A DNA stretch of 38,074 nt. It comes from CAYOHY01 sp964403885. Lineage in GTDB: Bacteria > Actinomycetota > Coriobacteriia > Anaerosomatales > PHET01. This document shows, piece after piece, positions 24,178-31,993 of this stretch (positions are counted from its first letter, which is position 1; each line of letters starts with the position of its first letter). Made by a program: the position numbers and the translations under genes. The stretch is taken from assembly GCA_964403885.1 (NCBI GenBank), contig CAYOHY010000018.1, forward strand, positions 1-38,074. The letters are read 5' to 3'. Below the pieces are notes generated by a model. It did not search any database and was not told where the DNA came from. It was given only the letters and a program-made list of their open reading frames with translations.

Positions 24178-25251
24178 CTACTCCACGCCGAAGTGTGCGA
24201 GCGTGGCCTTGAGCTCTTCGATCTGTCCGATGTCGAACCAGGACTTCTCGGAGATCGGGTACACGCCCACCTTCTCGCCACGTGCGAGGTAGTCGTTGAT
24301 GAGGTCCGTGAGGTGGTAGAACTCGTCGTCGGGCACGTCGGCGAGCACGCTCGGCTCGAGCACGTAGAACCCGGTGGAGACGAGGAAGTCGAACTCGGGC
24401 TTCTCGGTGATGCCGGTGAGCGCGCCGCCCTCGGCGATCTCGCACACACCGTAGGGCACCGTCACGTGCTTCATCGAAGCCACGAGCGTGACCTTGTTGC
24501 CGCTCTCGCGGTGGAACCGCACCACGTCGGCGTAGTCGGCCTCGACGAGGATGTCGCAGTTGGTGACGAAGAACGTCGAGGCGCCCAGCTTCTCGCGCAT
24601 GAGCGACAACGACCCGCCGGTACCCAGCGGCTTGTCCTCGTTCACGAAGTCGATGCCGTAGGGTAGGTCCGCATCGGCGAAGTAGGCGCGGATGAGGTTC
24701 GCCTGGTAGTTCACCGACAACGAGAACTCGGTGCAGCCAAAGGCCGCGAAGCGATCCATGATGACCTCGACGATGGGCTTCTCTCCCACCGGCACGAGGG
24801 GCTTGGGCAGGATCTTGGTGAACGGCGCGAGGCGCGAGCCCTGGCCGCCTGCCATGATGACGACCGGCAGGCCGAGCGTACCTCGCTCGACGGGCCGCGC
24901 GTCCCCGGACACGAGGTCGGTCCAGCGAAGCGCCGAGACCACCACGCCGGCGTCGTCGACCACCGGCACGAAGTCGATGCCGCGGGCGACCATCATCGCC
25001 TCGACGTCGGCAGACGGGGTGGCGGCGCTCGCCGTGACCGGAGAGGCGTTCATCGCCGCGGTCACCGGCTCGTCGAGCCCGTTGCCGGACAGGATCCAGC
25101 GCCGCACGTCCCCATCGGTGAGCACGCCCGCAAGGCGCATGTCCTCACCCGCGATGAGCGCGATGCGCATGGCGCTCGCGTCAAGCACCTGCAGGGCGGA
25201 TCGGATGCTCGCATCCGGCGCGACCAGCACTTTGGCGATGCGCTCGTCCAC
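24178..25251 (-). CDS. ptmE: CBS-domain sugar-1-phosphate nucleotidyltransferase
   Basis: This 357-residue protein joins a CBS-domain pair (about 1-120; VLTDGDVRRWIL and FVPVVDDAGVVVSAL) to a nucleotidyltransferase domain with VIMAGGQGSRLAPFTKILPK (131-150), the activation loop, then NEDKPLGTGGSLSLM and FVTNCDILVEADY. The same fusion is found in Campylobacter PtmE, a glucosamine-1-phosphate guanylyltransferase that opens the GDP-based legionaminic acid route. A GDP- rather than UDP-linked pathway is therefore suggested. The GTG start at 25251 shares one base with the legC TAG and is preceded by GGGAGGAA. Confidence 0.87.
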   Translation of the reverse strand: MDERIAKVLVAPDASIRSALQVLDASAMRIALIAGEDMRLAGVLTDGDVRRWILSGNGLDEPVTAAMNASPVTASAATPSADVEAMMVARGIDFVPVVDDAGVVVSALRWTDLVSGDARPVERGTLGLPVVIMAGGQGSRLAPFTKILPKPLVPVGEKPIVEVIMDRFAAFGCTEFSLSVNYQANLIRAYFADADLPYGIDFVNEDKPLGTGGSLSLMREKLGASTFFVTNCDILVEADYADVVRFHRESGNKVTLVASMKHVTVPYGVCEIAEGGALTGITEKPEFDFLVSTGFYVLEPSVLADVPDDEFYHLTDLINDYLARGEKVGVYPISEKSWFDIGQIEELKATLAHFGVE

Positions 25252-26444
25252 TAGGCGTTCCTCCCGGGGCAGGCCTCGCGGATGGCTTTGGCCACGCGCG
25301 CGACATCGTGAGCGGTCAGGTCGCTCGAGCACGGCACGTTCAGTGCTCGCTCGTAGAACCAGTTCGCGCGATCGATCTGGTAGGCACGATCGTTCACGTA
25401 CGGCGCCTGCCTGTGATTGAGATACCACAGCGGACGGGTTTCGATACCGCATGACTGCAGATGAGCCATGACCGCCTCGCGGTCGGCGCCCGCCTCGGCA
25501 GGTTCGATGAGCAGGGTGTAGAACCACCAGTTGGGGTCGCACCCCGCGGGCACACCCACGAGGGTGACGCCCGGGATGCCTGCGAGCTCCCGCTGATAGT
25601 GGGCGTGGTTGGCGCGCTTCGTCGCGATGAAGCCGTCGAGCTGCTCGAGCTGAGCAGTGCCCAGCGCGGCGGCGAGGTTGGTGAGACGGTAGTTGTAGCC
25701 CACCTCGTCGTGCACGAAGCGCACCGCGTCGGTCTTGGCCGTGGTCGTGAGGTGCTTCGCGCGCGTCGCGAGCGCCTCGTCATCGGTGATGATGCAGCCG
25801 CCCCCGCCCGCGGTCACGACCTTGTTGCCGTTGAACGAGATCGCACCCATCGTGCCCACGGTACCGGTGTGGCGGCCGGCGAGCGGCCCGTCGGTCCAGC
25901 GCGTGCCGAGCGACTCGGCGGCGTCCTCGATCACCACGAGCCCGTAGCGCTCAGCGAGCGCCGACAGGGCGACCATGTCACACGGGTTGCCGAAGACGTG
26001 CACAGGCATGATCGCGGCCACGCGCAGGCCGGTCACGGTGTCGCGCAGCACCCCGTCAGCGTCGCGGACGCACTCGTCGAGGTACGCGGCGACCTTCTCG
26101 GCGTCGAGGTTCATCCACTCGTCACAGTCCATGAAGACCGGGCGTGCGCCCGAGTACGAGATCGCATTGCAGGTGGCGATGAAGGTGACGGTGGGGCAGA
26201 TCACGGCGTCGCCGGCCCCCACGCCGTTGAGCAGCAGCGCCACGTGCAGGCCCGCGGTGCCGCTCTGACAGGCGATGGCGAAGCGGGCGCCCGTGATCTC
26301 GCGCATCCTCTCCTCGAACGCGGTCACATAGGAACCGGCGCTCGAGACCCAGCCCGTGTCGAGGCACTCCTTGACGTAGGCCCACTCGTTGCCGGCGATC
26401 ACCGGCACCGAGAGCGGCAGGTACGGCGCCGAGGCGTCAGACAT
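25251..26444 (-). CDS. legC: LegC-type PLP-dependent sugar aminotransferase
   Basis: This 397-residue DegT/DnrJ/EryC1/StrS family enzyme transfers an amino group to C4 of the 4-keto-6-deoxy sugar made by LegB. Characteristic segments are PVIAGNEWAYVKECLDTGWV, ACQSGTAGLHVALLL (58-72), VICPTVTFIATCNAI, VIEDAAESLGTRW and the PLP-lysine region ISFNGNKVVTAGGGG with Lys208. The long N-terminal stretch and the CDEWMNLDAEKV segment fit the LegC branch. The ATG overlaps the legB end by 8 bases. Confidence 0.9.
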   Translation of the reverse strand: MSDASAPYLPLSVPVIAGNEWAYVKECLDTGWVSSAGSYVTAFEERMREITGARFAIACQSGTAGLHVALLLNGVGAGDAVICPTVTFIATCNAISYSGARPVFMDCDEWMNLDAEKVAAYLDECVRDADGVLRDTVTGLRVAAIMPVHVFGNPCDMVALSALAERYGLVVIEDAAESLGTRWTDGPLAGRHTGTVGTMGAISFNGNKVVTAGGGGCIITDDEALATRAKHLTTTAKTDAVRFVHDEVGYNYRLTNLAAALGTAQLEQLDGFIATKRANHAHYQRELAGIPGVTLVGVPAGCDPNWWFYTLLIEPAEAGADREAVMAHLQSCGIETRPLWYLNHRQAPYVNDRAYQIDRANWFYERALNVPCSSDLTAHDVARVAKAIREACPGRNA

Positions 26445-27435
26445 TGTAGATGTCCCACTTGTAGCGGCCCAGGTTGGCCGGATCGCGGAACCACTCCACG
26501 GTGCGCTCGAGGCCCTCGCGCAGGCTCACCTGCGGCTCCCAGCCGGTGGCGGCCTTCACGACCTCGTTGCTGCCCAGCAGCCGCTCGACCTCGCTCTTCT
26601 CGGGACGGAGGCGTGCGTCGTCGCTCACGATGCGGGCGTCGGGGTTGATGATGTCGATGAGCGTCTGCGCGAGATCGCCCACCGAGATCTCCTTGCCGTT
26701 GGCGATGTTGACGTCGCGGCCCACGAGCTCGTCGCAGGCCGTGGCGGCGATGTAGCCGGCGACGGTGTCGGCGACGAAGTTGAGGTCACGCGTGGGCGTG
26801 AGCGAGCCCAGCTTGATCTCGGTCGCGCCGGCAAGCAGCTGCGTGATGATCGTGGGGATGACGGCGCGCGCGGACTGGCGCGGGCCGTAGGTGTTGAACG
26901 GGCGCACGATGGTCACCGGCGTGTCGAACGAGCGGTAGAACGACTCGGCGATCGCGTCGGCCCCGATCTTGGTGGCCGAGTAGGGCGACTGGCCCTGACG
27001 CGGGTGCTTCTCGTCGATAGGCACGTAGAGAGCGGTGCCAAAGACCTCCGAGGTCGAGGTCACCGCGACGCGCTCGATCTCGAGGTCGCGCGCCGCCTGC
27101 ACCACATTGAGGGTGCCCTTCACGTTGGTGTCGACGTAGCTGTCCGGCGAGTGGTAGCTGAACGGGATGGCGATGAGCGCCGCGAGGTGCATGACCACGT
27201 CACAGCCCTGCATGGCGGTACGCACCCCATGGGGGTCGCGGATGTCGCCCGCGAAGACCTCGACGCCGCGCATCTTCTCGGGATCGGCCGAGTCGAGCCA
27301 GCCCCACGAGTTGAAGGAGTTGTAGTAGACGAACGCCTTGACGTCGATCCCGCGCTCGACGAGCCCCTCGACAAGGTGGCTGCCGATGAACCCGTCGGCA
27401 CCGGTGACAAGGACGCGCTTGTTGCTCAGATCCAT
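26437..27435 (-). CDS. legB: LegB-type nucleotide-sugar 4,6-dehydratase
   Basis: This 332-residue extended short-chain dehydrogenase carries out 4,6-dehydration of the GDP- or UDP-GlcNAc precursor. It has the NAD-binding VLVTGADGFIGSHL (8-21), the LegB-like YYNSFNSWGWLDSADPEKM (38-56), the SEVFG segment after the T/S position, and the catalytic pair Tyr152-x3-Lys156 in SPYSATKIGAD. The ATG at 27433-27435 is preceded by AAAGGGGTC; an upstream in-frame ATG has no support. It is the first gene of the leg operon, with its own promoter about 95 bases upstream. Confidence 0.9.
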   Translation of the reverse strand: MDLSNKRVLVTGADGFIGSHLVEGLVERGIDVKAFVYYNSFNSWGWLDSADPEKMRGVEVFAGDIRDPHGVRTAMQGCDVVMHLAALIAIPFSYHSPDSYVDTNVKGTLNVVQAARDLEIERVAVTSTSEVFGTALYVPIDEKHPRQGQSPYSATKIGADAIAESFYRSFDTPVTIVRPFNTYGPRQSARAVIPTIITQLLAGATEIKLGSLTPTRDLNFVADTVAGYIAATACDELVGRDVNIANGKEISVGDLAQTLIDIINPDARIVSDDARLRPEKSEVERLLGSNEVVKAATGWEPQVSLREGLERTVEWFRDPANLGRYKWDIYNV

Positions 27436-27528
27436 GAAGTGACCCCTTTCGGCGCCGACCGATGTGCACCGGCATCCGATGGTGATGAGTGGCGCGCCCG
27501 CACGCTGCGGACGCACACGCTTGCTGAC

Positions 27529-27557
27529 ATTCTACGAGAGCGATGGTGGCACACCAA
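27529..27557 (-). promoter_or_regulatory. Sigma-A-type promoter of the leg operon
   Basis: On the minus strand TTGGTG (27552-27557), a 17-base spacer and TAGAAT (27529-27534) form a good housekeeping promoter about 95 bases before the legB ATG. The 154-base gap 27436-27589 contains nothing else I can name; the leader of about 85 nt has no strong hairpin. Confidence 0.65.
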
Positions 27558-27589
27558 CAAACGCGCGGTTACGGGGCGGTGACGCCGAG

Positions 27590-29170
27590 CTAGCGAGCGT
27601 CGTCGGCGTCGAACCCGGTGTCGTCGGTGGTGTGACCCGAGACGCCCGCTTCGGACGCGGCCTGCTCGGCGGCGTGCTCGTCTGCCACCGGGGGCTGCGA
27701 GGCGCGCTGCTTGCGCCTGCGAAGCCGGTCGACCACGCTGCGCAGCTCGTCAACGGTGACGACGCGGGCCACGACGAGCAGCGCGATCAGCGCCAAGAGC
27801 ACGGGCACCTTGATGGCGATGTCGGCGATGAGCGGCAAGCCCATCTTCACGATGCCCATGGACGCCGCCAGCGACAGCAGGAACACGCCGATGAGGCGCG
27901 CGAGCCTTCCGTCCTCGAAGGCGCCCGGGCTGAAGCGCTCGGCCGCGAAACGGGCGACGAGCGCCATGAACAGGTAGGCGAAAAACGTCGCCCACGCCGC
28001 GCCCGCGATGCCCCACAGCGGGATCAGCACGAGGTTGATCGCGATGTTGACGCCCGCGGCCGCCGCCGAGACGAGCGGCATGAACCCCGTCTTCTTCGCA
28101 TGGAATATGGGCGCGGACACGAGCATATAGAGGGCGAAGAAGAAGTAGCCCGCCACGATGATGGGGACGATGGGCTCGGCGTCCCAGAACTTGGGCGCCG
28201 CGAGGATCTTGAGCACGTCGGTCGCGTAGAGCACGTACGCCATCGACAGGATCCCCACGGCCGTCGCGTAGATGGTGGTGAGCCGAGGAAGCTTCTTGCG
28301 GCCCTCCTCGGTGTCTGCGAGGTCGTAGTAGATGGGGCCCCAGGCCTGATTGATCGCCTGGCTGAACAGGTTGAGCGCCATGCTCAGGTTGTAGGCCACC
28401 GAGTACGTGCCCACCTGCGACAGGTCGGTCATGCGTCCGAGCATCGCCCGGTCGGCGAACGTGAGCAGCCAGCCCGCGAAGTAGTGCGGCACGAGCGGCA
28501 GGCCGAAGTTCAGCGACTTCTTGAGCCACGCCACCGAGAAGCGCGGCGTCATCTCGCGCACCAGCAGCACCGTCGCCACGAGGCTCACGCTCGCGGCGGC
28601 GATGAGCGTGCCCTTCAGCGAGCCGAAGGCGCCCTGCCCCAGCGCCACCACGAAGTACAGCGTGAAGCCGGTGTTGATGACGAACTGCGCGAGCTGGAAC
28701 GACGTGTGCCGCTTGGGCCTGCCCTGGGCGCGGTTGACCGCCTGCATCATCGCGAGCGGCAGCCCCGCCCATGCGATGGCGAGCGCCGTGATGAGGTAGG
28801 GGCTGAAGGTGAACGACGGGTCCTTGGTGATGTAGGGCATCAGGTACGGGCCGGCGAACACCAACGCCACCACGGCGACGGTCGCGAACACCTCGACCGC
28901 CAGAAAGACCGTGAACAGCAACGAGCGCCGGTCCTTGTCGGAGCCCTGCGCCTGGCGGAAGTACAGCGTGAGCGACCCGTTCTGGCCAAAGAGCAGCACC
29001 ACGCCCACCATCGACGCGAGCATGGTCGCGAACGAGTAGATGCCGTAGTCCGTCTTGGAGAGGTAGCGGGTGTAGATGGGCATGAGGACGATGCCCGCCG
29101 CCTTGGGCAGCAGGCTCCCGAGTCCGTAGACCACGGTATCGTTGAAGACGCGCTTGATCTCTTTGAACAC
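27590..29170 (-). CDS. Wzx-type polysaccharide flippase
   Basis: This 526-residue membrane protein of the MOP superfamily has about fourteen hydrophobic segments, starting VVYGLGSLLPKAAGIVLMPIYTRYLS as is usual for Wzx proteins, and ends in a charged cytoplasmic tail of about 50 residues (from about 475) rich in Arg, Ala, Glu and Asp. Such proteins move undecaprenyl-linked repeat units across the membrane. The start is GTG at 29168-29170; the frame is closed by a TGA 14 codons upstream and there is no clear ribosome site. It is upstream of the leg operon but separated by the leg promoter. Confidence 0.88.
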   Translation of the reverse strand: MFKEIKRVFNDTVVYGLGSLLPKAAGIVLMPIYTRYLSKTDYGIYSFATMLASMVGVVLLFGQNGSLTLYFRQAQGSDKDRRSLLFTVFLAVEVFATVAVVALVFAGPYLMPYITKDPSFTFSPYLITALAIAWAGLPLAMMQAVNRAQGRPKRHTSFQLAQFVINTGFTLYFVVALGQGAFGSLKGTLIAAASVSLVATVLLVREMTPRFSVAWLKKSLNFGLPLVPHYFAGWLLTFADRAMLGRMTDLSQVGTYSVAYNLSMALNLFSQAINQAWGPIYYDLADTEEGRKKLPRLTTIYATAVGILSMAYVLYATDVLKILAAPKFWDAEPIVPIIVAGYFFFALYMLVSAPIFHAKKTGFMPLVSAAAAGVNIAINLVLIPLWGIAGAAWATFFAYLFMALVARFAAERFSPGAFEDGRLARLIGVFLLSLAASMGIVKMGLPLIADIAIKVPVLLALIALLVVARVVTVDELRSVVDRLRRRKQRASQPPVADEHAAEQAASEAGVSGHTTDDTGFDADDAR

Positions 29171-29216
29171 GCGCGAGGCCGCCGAATCATCGAGGGGTGC
29201 CCATCAGGTCGCGTCA

Positions 29217-29225
29217 ATCCTAGCA
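29217..29225 (-). promoter_or_regulatory. Extended -10 promoter of the flippase gene
   Basis: TGC-TAGGAT on the minus strand lies about 47 bases before the flippase GTG. No good -35 is seen. It is back to back with the ugd promoter. Confidence 0.4.
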
Positions 29226-29275
29226 TCGGGGCTCACGAGCGGCGGTGACGGGCGGGTTACGGCACGCGCGCGCGA

Positions 29276-29304
29276 CTGACGAGGCACCCCCGTTATGGTA
29301 GGGT
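29276..29304 (+). promoter_or_regulatory. Promoter of the ugd-glycosyltransferase pair
   Basis: CTGACG (29276-29281), a 17-base spacer and TAGGGT (29299-29304) preceded by TGG form a plausible promoter 50 bases before the ATG at 29354. Both hexamers are imperfect but the extended -10 compensates. Confidence 0.45.
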
Positions 29305-29353
29305 GCGAACCGCACGAAGCCCGTCTTTTCGCGAGTCTCTTGGGAGATACCGA

Positions 29354-30676
29354 ATGAGAGTCACTGTCGTCGGCACCGGCTACGTCGGCCTCGTCCAGGG
29401 CGTGTGCCTTGCGGACCTCGGCCACGAGGTCACCTGCGTCGACCTCGACCAGCGCAAGATCGACCTGCTGCGCTCCGGCAAGAGCCCCATCTACGAGCCC
29501 GGCATCGAGGAGCTCATCCTCGCCAACGTCGAGGCCGGCCGACTCACCTTCGCCACCCCGGAGAACGGCTGGGGGCCGCTGCTGGCCGACGTCGTCTTCG
29601 TCGCCGTGGGCACCCCGATGGCCGATAACGGCGCAGCGGACCTGTCCTACGTCCGCTCGGCCATCTCCTCGATCGCCGAGGCGGCAAGCTCGCCCATGAC
29701 GGTGGTCATGAAGTCGACGGTTCCGCCCGGTACCGGTGCCGTGCTGATGGATCGCTACCTCTCCCGCGCGAACACCCAGGTGGGCTACGCGTCCAACCCC
29801 GAGTTCCTTCGCGAGGGCCAGGCCATCCGCGACTTCTTCGAGCCCGACCGCATCGTGCTGGGTGGCGCATCTGCCGCCGACATCGACCGCGTCGCCGCCG
29901 TCTACGCGCCGCTCGCCGAGCGCTGCGCCCAGACCGGTCGCGACTGTCCCATCGTGCGCACCGACGTGGCGAGTGCCGAGACGATCAAGTACGCGTCCAA
30001 CGCGTTCCTCTCCACCAAGATCAGCTTCATCAACGAGATGGCCAACCTGTGCGACTGCGTGGGCGCCGACGTCGACGCGGTGGCCGACGGTATGGGCCTC
30101 GATGCACGCATCGGGCGCCACTTCCTCAACGCCGGCATCGGCTACGGCGGGTCGTGCTTCCCCAAGGACACCCGCGCCCTCGACTTCATCGCCACGCTCA
30201 ACGGCTACCAGTTCGACCTGCTCAAGGCCGTCATCGACGTGAACAACCGCCAGCGCCTGCTGCCGGTGATCCACCTCGCCAAGGCGTTGCCGCTCCACGA
30301 GAGCACCGTCGCGATCCTGGGCGTCGCCTTCAAGCCGCACACCGACGACGTTCGCGAGAGCCCGGCCCTCGACATCGTGCCGCTGCTGCTCGAAGAAGGC
30401 GCCGACGTGCGCTGCTACGACCCGCTGGCCGCCGAGGTCAAGCTGGGCGAAGCCACGCGCTGCGACACCGTCTGGGACGCTCTCAAGGGTGCCTCGGCGG
30501 CCGTCGTCGTCACTGACTGGCCGGAGTTCGTGGAGCTCGACTGGGCCCGCGCAAGCTCCGTCATGGCCGACGGCGCGATCGTGTTCGACGGGCGCAACTG
30601 CCTCGACCGCGCCACCGTCGAAGCTGCCGGGCTGAGCTACATGGCCGTGGGCCGCGACGGCGCCCACCGCGCCTAG
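29354..30676 (+). CDS. ugd: UDP-glucose 6-dehydrogenase
   Basis: This 440-residue enzyme oxidises UDP-glucose to UDP-glucuronate with two NAD. It has the N-terminal Rossmann motif VVGTGYVGLVQGVCLADLGH (5-24), VAVGTPM, KSTVPPGTG, FINEMANLCDCVGADVD and the catalytic cysteine in GYGGSCFPKDTRAL (Cys268), then the C-terminal AILGVAFKPHTDDVRESPAL. Start ATG at 29354 is preceded by GGGAGATACC. Use of another UDP-hexose cannot be excluded, but the family spelling fits Ugd. It is transcribed divergently from the flippase and with the next glycosyltransferase, so glucuronate is probably a repeat-unit component. Confidence 0.92.
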   Translation: MRVTVVGTGYVGLVQGVCLADLGHEVTCVDLDQRKIDLLRSGKSPIYEPGIEELILANVEAGRLTFATPENGWGPLLADVVFVAVGTPMADNGAADLSYVRSAISSIAEAASSPMTVVMKSTVPPGTGAVLMDRYLSRANTQVGYASNPEFLREGQAIRDFFEPDRIVLGGASAADIDRVAAVYAPLAERCAQTGRDCPIVRTDVASAETIKYASNAFLSTKISFINEMANLCDCVGADVDAVADGMGLDARIGRHFLNAGIGYGGSCFPKDTRALDFIATLNGYQFDLLKAVIDVNNRQRLLPVIHLAKALPLHESTVAILGVAFKPHTDDVRESPALDIVPLLLEEGADVRCYDPLAAEVKLGEATRCDTVWDALKGASAAVVVTDWPEFVELDWARASSVMADGAIVFDGRNCLDRATVEAAGLSYMAVGRDGAHRA

Positions 30677-30695
30677 CGCCGAGCACGCGGACACC

Positions 30696-31916
30696 ATGCG
30701 GATCCTCTACGTCCACCAGTTCTTCGCCACCCGCGAGAGCTCGCTCGGTCTCATCCGCAGCTACGAGTTCGCCCGCCGCTGGGTCGACCAGGGCCACGAG
30801 GTCACGATGATCACCTCGGCGTCGCGTCTGCCCGAGGAGTACTCGGCCCATCTGTTCACCGACGGTGAGATCGACGGCATCCGCATCCGCAGCGTGCGCG
30901 TGGCCTACAGCAACTACATGGGCGTGTGGCGCCGCATGGCGTCGTTCGCCACGTTCATGCTGGGCGCGACGTGGCTCGCGGTCACGGCGGGCAAGCACGA
31001 CGTGGTGTTCGCAACGTCGACCCCGCTCACGGTGGGCATCCCCGGCTGGGCGGCAAGCGCCCTGACCCGCGTGCCGTTCGTGTTCGAGGTGCGCGACCTG
31101 TGGCCCGAGGCGGCCATCCAGATGGGTGCCATCAGCCGCACCGGCGTGATCGGCCGCGTGGCCAAGGTCCTCGAGCGGTTCTTGTACCGCCGCTCGGCGC
31201 ACATCATCGGCCTGTCCCCCGGCATGGTCGACGGCGTGGTCGCCGAAGGAATCCCCGCCGCGCGCGTCCACATGGTGCCCAACTCAAGCGACCTCGACCT
31301 GTTCTCCCCCGGCGACAAAGACCCCGAGCTCGTCGAGCGCTTCGGTATCGAGGGCACGTTCGTGGTGGGATACGCGGGCGCGATAGGACCCAGCAACGCG
31401 GTCGAGGACAACGTCCCGGAGGCCGCACGAGCCCTGCACGAGGCCGGCCGAGACGACATCGTGTTCCTCATCGCGGGCGATGGCAAATCGCTCCCCGTGC
31501 TCGAAGAGCGCACCGCCGGCCTTCCCAACGTCAAGCTCGTGGGCTCGATGCCCAAGGCCGAGGTACCGCGCTTCACCCGCACCGCCGACACCCTCATGGT
31601 GCTCTTCGCCGACAAGCCGATCCTTGCCACCAACTCCCCCAACAAGTTCTTCGACGGGCTGGCCACGGGCCGCCCGATGATCGTGAACTCGGCCGGCTGG
31701 ACCAAGGGGCTCGTCGAGGACCACGAGTGCGGCCTCTACTTCCCCGCCGAGAACGGTCAGGCACTGGCGGCGGCCATCACGCGCCTGGCCGACGACCCCG
31801 CGCTGCGGGCCAAGCTCGGCTCCAACGCCCGCGCTCTGGCCGAGAAGGAGTTCGCTCGCGACATCCTTGCGGCGAAGGTCTTCAGCGTCTTGGAGTCGGC
31901 GACCTCAAAGCGGTAG
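30696..31916 (+). CDS. WbuB-like glycosyltransferase, family 4
   Basis: This 406-residue GT-B enzyme begins MRILYVHQFFATRESSLGL and carries the segments of the WbuB/WcaI group: ATSTPLTVGIPGWAAS, FVFEVRDLWPEAAIQMGAIS (the RDLWPE motif), MVPNSSDLDLF, GYAGAIGPSNAVED, and NSPNKFFDGLATGRPMIVNS in the donor domain. WbuB in E. coli transfers an N-acetylfucosamine-type sugar, but the donor here is unknown. It starts 19 bases after ugd with a weak ribosome site and ends just before a bidirectional terminator. Confidence 0.9.
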   Translation: MRILYVHQFFATRESSLGLIRSYEFARRWVDQGHEVTMITSASRLPEEYSAHLFTDGEIDGIRIRSVRVAYSNYMGVWRRMASFATFMLGATWLAVTAGKHDVVFATSTPLTVGIPGWAASALTRVPFVFEVRDLWPEAAIQMGAISRTGVIGRVAKVLERFLYRRSAHIIGLSPGMVDGVVAEGIPAARVHMVPNSSDLDLFSPGDKDPELVERFGIEGTFVVGYAGAIGPSNAVEDNVPEAARALHEAGRDDIVFLIAGDGKSLPVLEERTAGLPNVKLVGSMPKAEVPRFTRTADTLMVLFADKPILATNSPNKFFDGLATGRPMIVNSAGWTKGLVEDHECGLYFPAENGQALAAAITRLADDPALRAKLGSNARALAEKEFARDILAAKVFSVLESATSKR

Positions 31917-31939
31917 GCACCCCGCGAGACACGACAAAA

Positions 31940-31971
31940 AGGGCGGGTCGCTGTCGACAGCGACCCGCCCT
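31940..31971. terminator. Bidirectional terminator between convergent genes
   Basis: A perfect 32-base palindrome (15-16-bp stem, centre between 31955 and 31956) is flanked by AAAAA on its left, giving UUUUU after the hairpin for the minus-strand LCP gene. On the plus strand the following UCUGUUC is weaker. It separates the converging glycosyltransferase and LCP genes. Confidence 0.85.
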
Positions 31972-31993
31972 CTGTTCGTGGTGATACTCGTGC

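Noticed and set aside
27464..29248. Long open frame on the plus strand opposite the flippase gene, about 590 codons
   Set aside because: Antisense frames of this length are expected in very GC-rich coding DNA. Its translation is rich in Arg, His, Glu and Asp without any fold, while the minus strand encodes a clear flippase.
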